Source: Pedobacter glucosidilyticus
GTDB lineage: Bacteria > Bacteroidota > Bacteroidia > Sphingobacteriales > Sphingobacteriaceae
Direction of reading: 5' to 3'
DNA length: 64,000 nt
Assembly: GCF_002483235.1 (NCBI RefSeq)
Contig: NZ_DLHN01000012.1
Span: forward strand, 43,339 to 107,338
Within the stretch, counting starts at the first letter, position 1. Each line of letters begins with the position of its first letter. Below are positions 63,473 through 64,000 of the stretch, piece after piece. The position numbers were made by a program, and so were the translations under genes. The notes beneath the pieces are model-generated. The model did not search any database, was not told the DNA's origin, and saw only the letters and a program-made list of their open reading frames with translations.

Positions 63473-64000
63473 ATGTTATACTTAAAATTACCCACTTGGT
63501 TAAAGCAGCATTTGTACACACAAAAAGGCTTTGCTGATTTAAGCAACACAGAAATTGAAGATTTAAAACAAAGGATTAAGGTTTTTACTCATGATACACC
63601 TGATGTTTCTGTTGTTATACCTGCGTGGAATGAAGAGAATAACATTTTTAGAGCAGTTTCTTCTTTAGCATCTAACATTACCAACCTTAAAGTAGAAATT
63701 ATTGTAATTAACAATAATTCTTCTGATCGTACACAAATGGTTTTAGATACATTAGGTATTAGAAGCTATTTGCAGCCAGAGCAGGGTACACCACATGCCA
63801 GACAAATGGGATTATATAAAGCAAAAGGTAAATATCATTTATGTGCAGATTCTGATACTTTTTACCCACCCCGTTGGATAGAATTAATGACAAAACCCAT
63901 GCAAGAAAACAATGATATTGTTGGTGTATATGGTAGATATTGCTTTATTCCGTTACCGGGAGGCAGTAGATTAGCGCTTATCCCTTATGAAAAACTAACA
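63473..64000 (+). CDS. GT2 glycosyltransferase, 3' end outside window
   Basis: The first 176 codons of a GT2 protein, open to the window edge. VSVVIPAWNEENNIFRAVSSL, IIVINNNSSDRT, GTPHARQMGLYKAKGKY and CADSDTFYPP are donor-site motifs near residues 45-140; the SDT may act as the metal DxD. An N-terminal extension of about 40 residues precedes the domain. It starts 2 nt after the second tandem glycosyltransferase, so it belongs to the same surface-glycan operon. Confidence 0.88.
   Translation, partial: MLYLKLPTWLKQHLYTQKGFADLSNTEIEDLKQRIKVFTHDTPDVSVVIPAWNEENNIFRAVSSLASNITNLKVEIIVINNNSSDRTQMVLDTLGIRSYLQPEQGTPHARQMGLYKAKGKYHLCADSDTFYPPRWIELMTKPMQENNDIVGVYGRYCFIPLPGGSRLALIPYEKLT

Noticed and set aside
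1..64000. tRNA, rRNA, CRISPR, prophage or riboswitch
   Set aside because: I found no tandem spaced repeats, phage genes, tRNA-like cloverleaf or known riboswitch core by reading; a covariance-model scan would be the decisive check.

Overview
The window looks like chromosome of a Bacteroidota bacterium of the Sphingobacteriaceae, most likely Pedobacter or a close relative. The DNA is AT-rich and Shine-Dalgarno sites are weak. Several genes have Bacteroidota-type promoters with a TAnnTTTG -7 box. There is a single-chain hybrid two-component system (HTCS), a glucosamine-6-phosphate deaminase fused to a PIG-L deacetylase domain, and a chondroitin AC lyase whose catalytic residues sit two positions from those I recall for the Pedobacter heparinus enzyme. 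I see no tRNA, rRNA, CRISPR array, IS element or prophage.

Layout. 1-4600: glutamate synthase gltBD (gltB cut by the window edge). 4881-5705: an RluF-type pseudouridine synthase. 5809-8882 (minus): an electron-transfer operon, MarR regulator - ferredoxin/NADPH reductase - 2Fe-2S ferredoxin - type II NADH dehydrogenase. 9182-24685: an amino-sugar and uronate catabolic region. It holds nagB-PIG-L and a nagP-like transporter (minus), nagX (plus), a LacI regulator with kduI and kduD (minus), then a second LacI regulator, a NahK-like kinase, a second nagP, a second nagB-PIG-L, a glmM-like mutase and galE (plus). 24839-41247: an HTCS, a GH88 unsaturated glucuronyl hydrolase, an EEP-family protein, a Crp/pirin pair, then sulfatase - PL8 chondroitinase ABC type - sulfatase - PL8 chondroitinase AC type. 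41594-53937: five large secreted glycosidases (two without a firm family, GH28, GH95, GH2+malectin). 54004-55845: RluA-type pseudouridine synthase and a ThiF/MoeB-rhodanese protein. 55842-64000: surface-polysaccharide glycosyltransferases and a flippase, split by a partner-switching module (REC-PP2C phosphatase, STAS protein, RsbW-like protein).

How the genes fit together (inference). Sulfatases and the two PL8 lyases would cut chondroitin/dermatan sulfate or hyaluronan into unsaturated disaccharides. GH88 would split these into a 4-deoxy-5-keto-uronate and a free N-acetylhexosamine. KduI and KduD would process the uronate toward 2-keto-3-deoxygluconate. The hexosamine would enter by a NagP-like transporter, be phosphorylated at C1 by the NahK-like kinase, pass through GalE and the GlmM-like mutase, be deacetylated (perhaps by the PIG-L domain) and deaminated by NagB to fructose-6-phosphate. 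No SusC/SusD pair, nagA or obvious uridylyltransferase is present, so the route is not self-contained here. Two LacI regulators with visible operator-like repeats and the HTCS are the likely controllers. The 41594-53937 block targets another fucose- and galacturonate-containing glycan that I cannot name.
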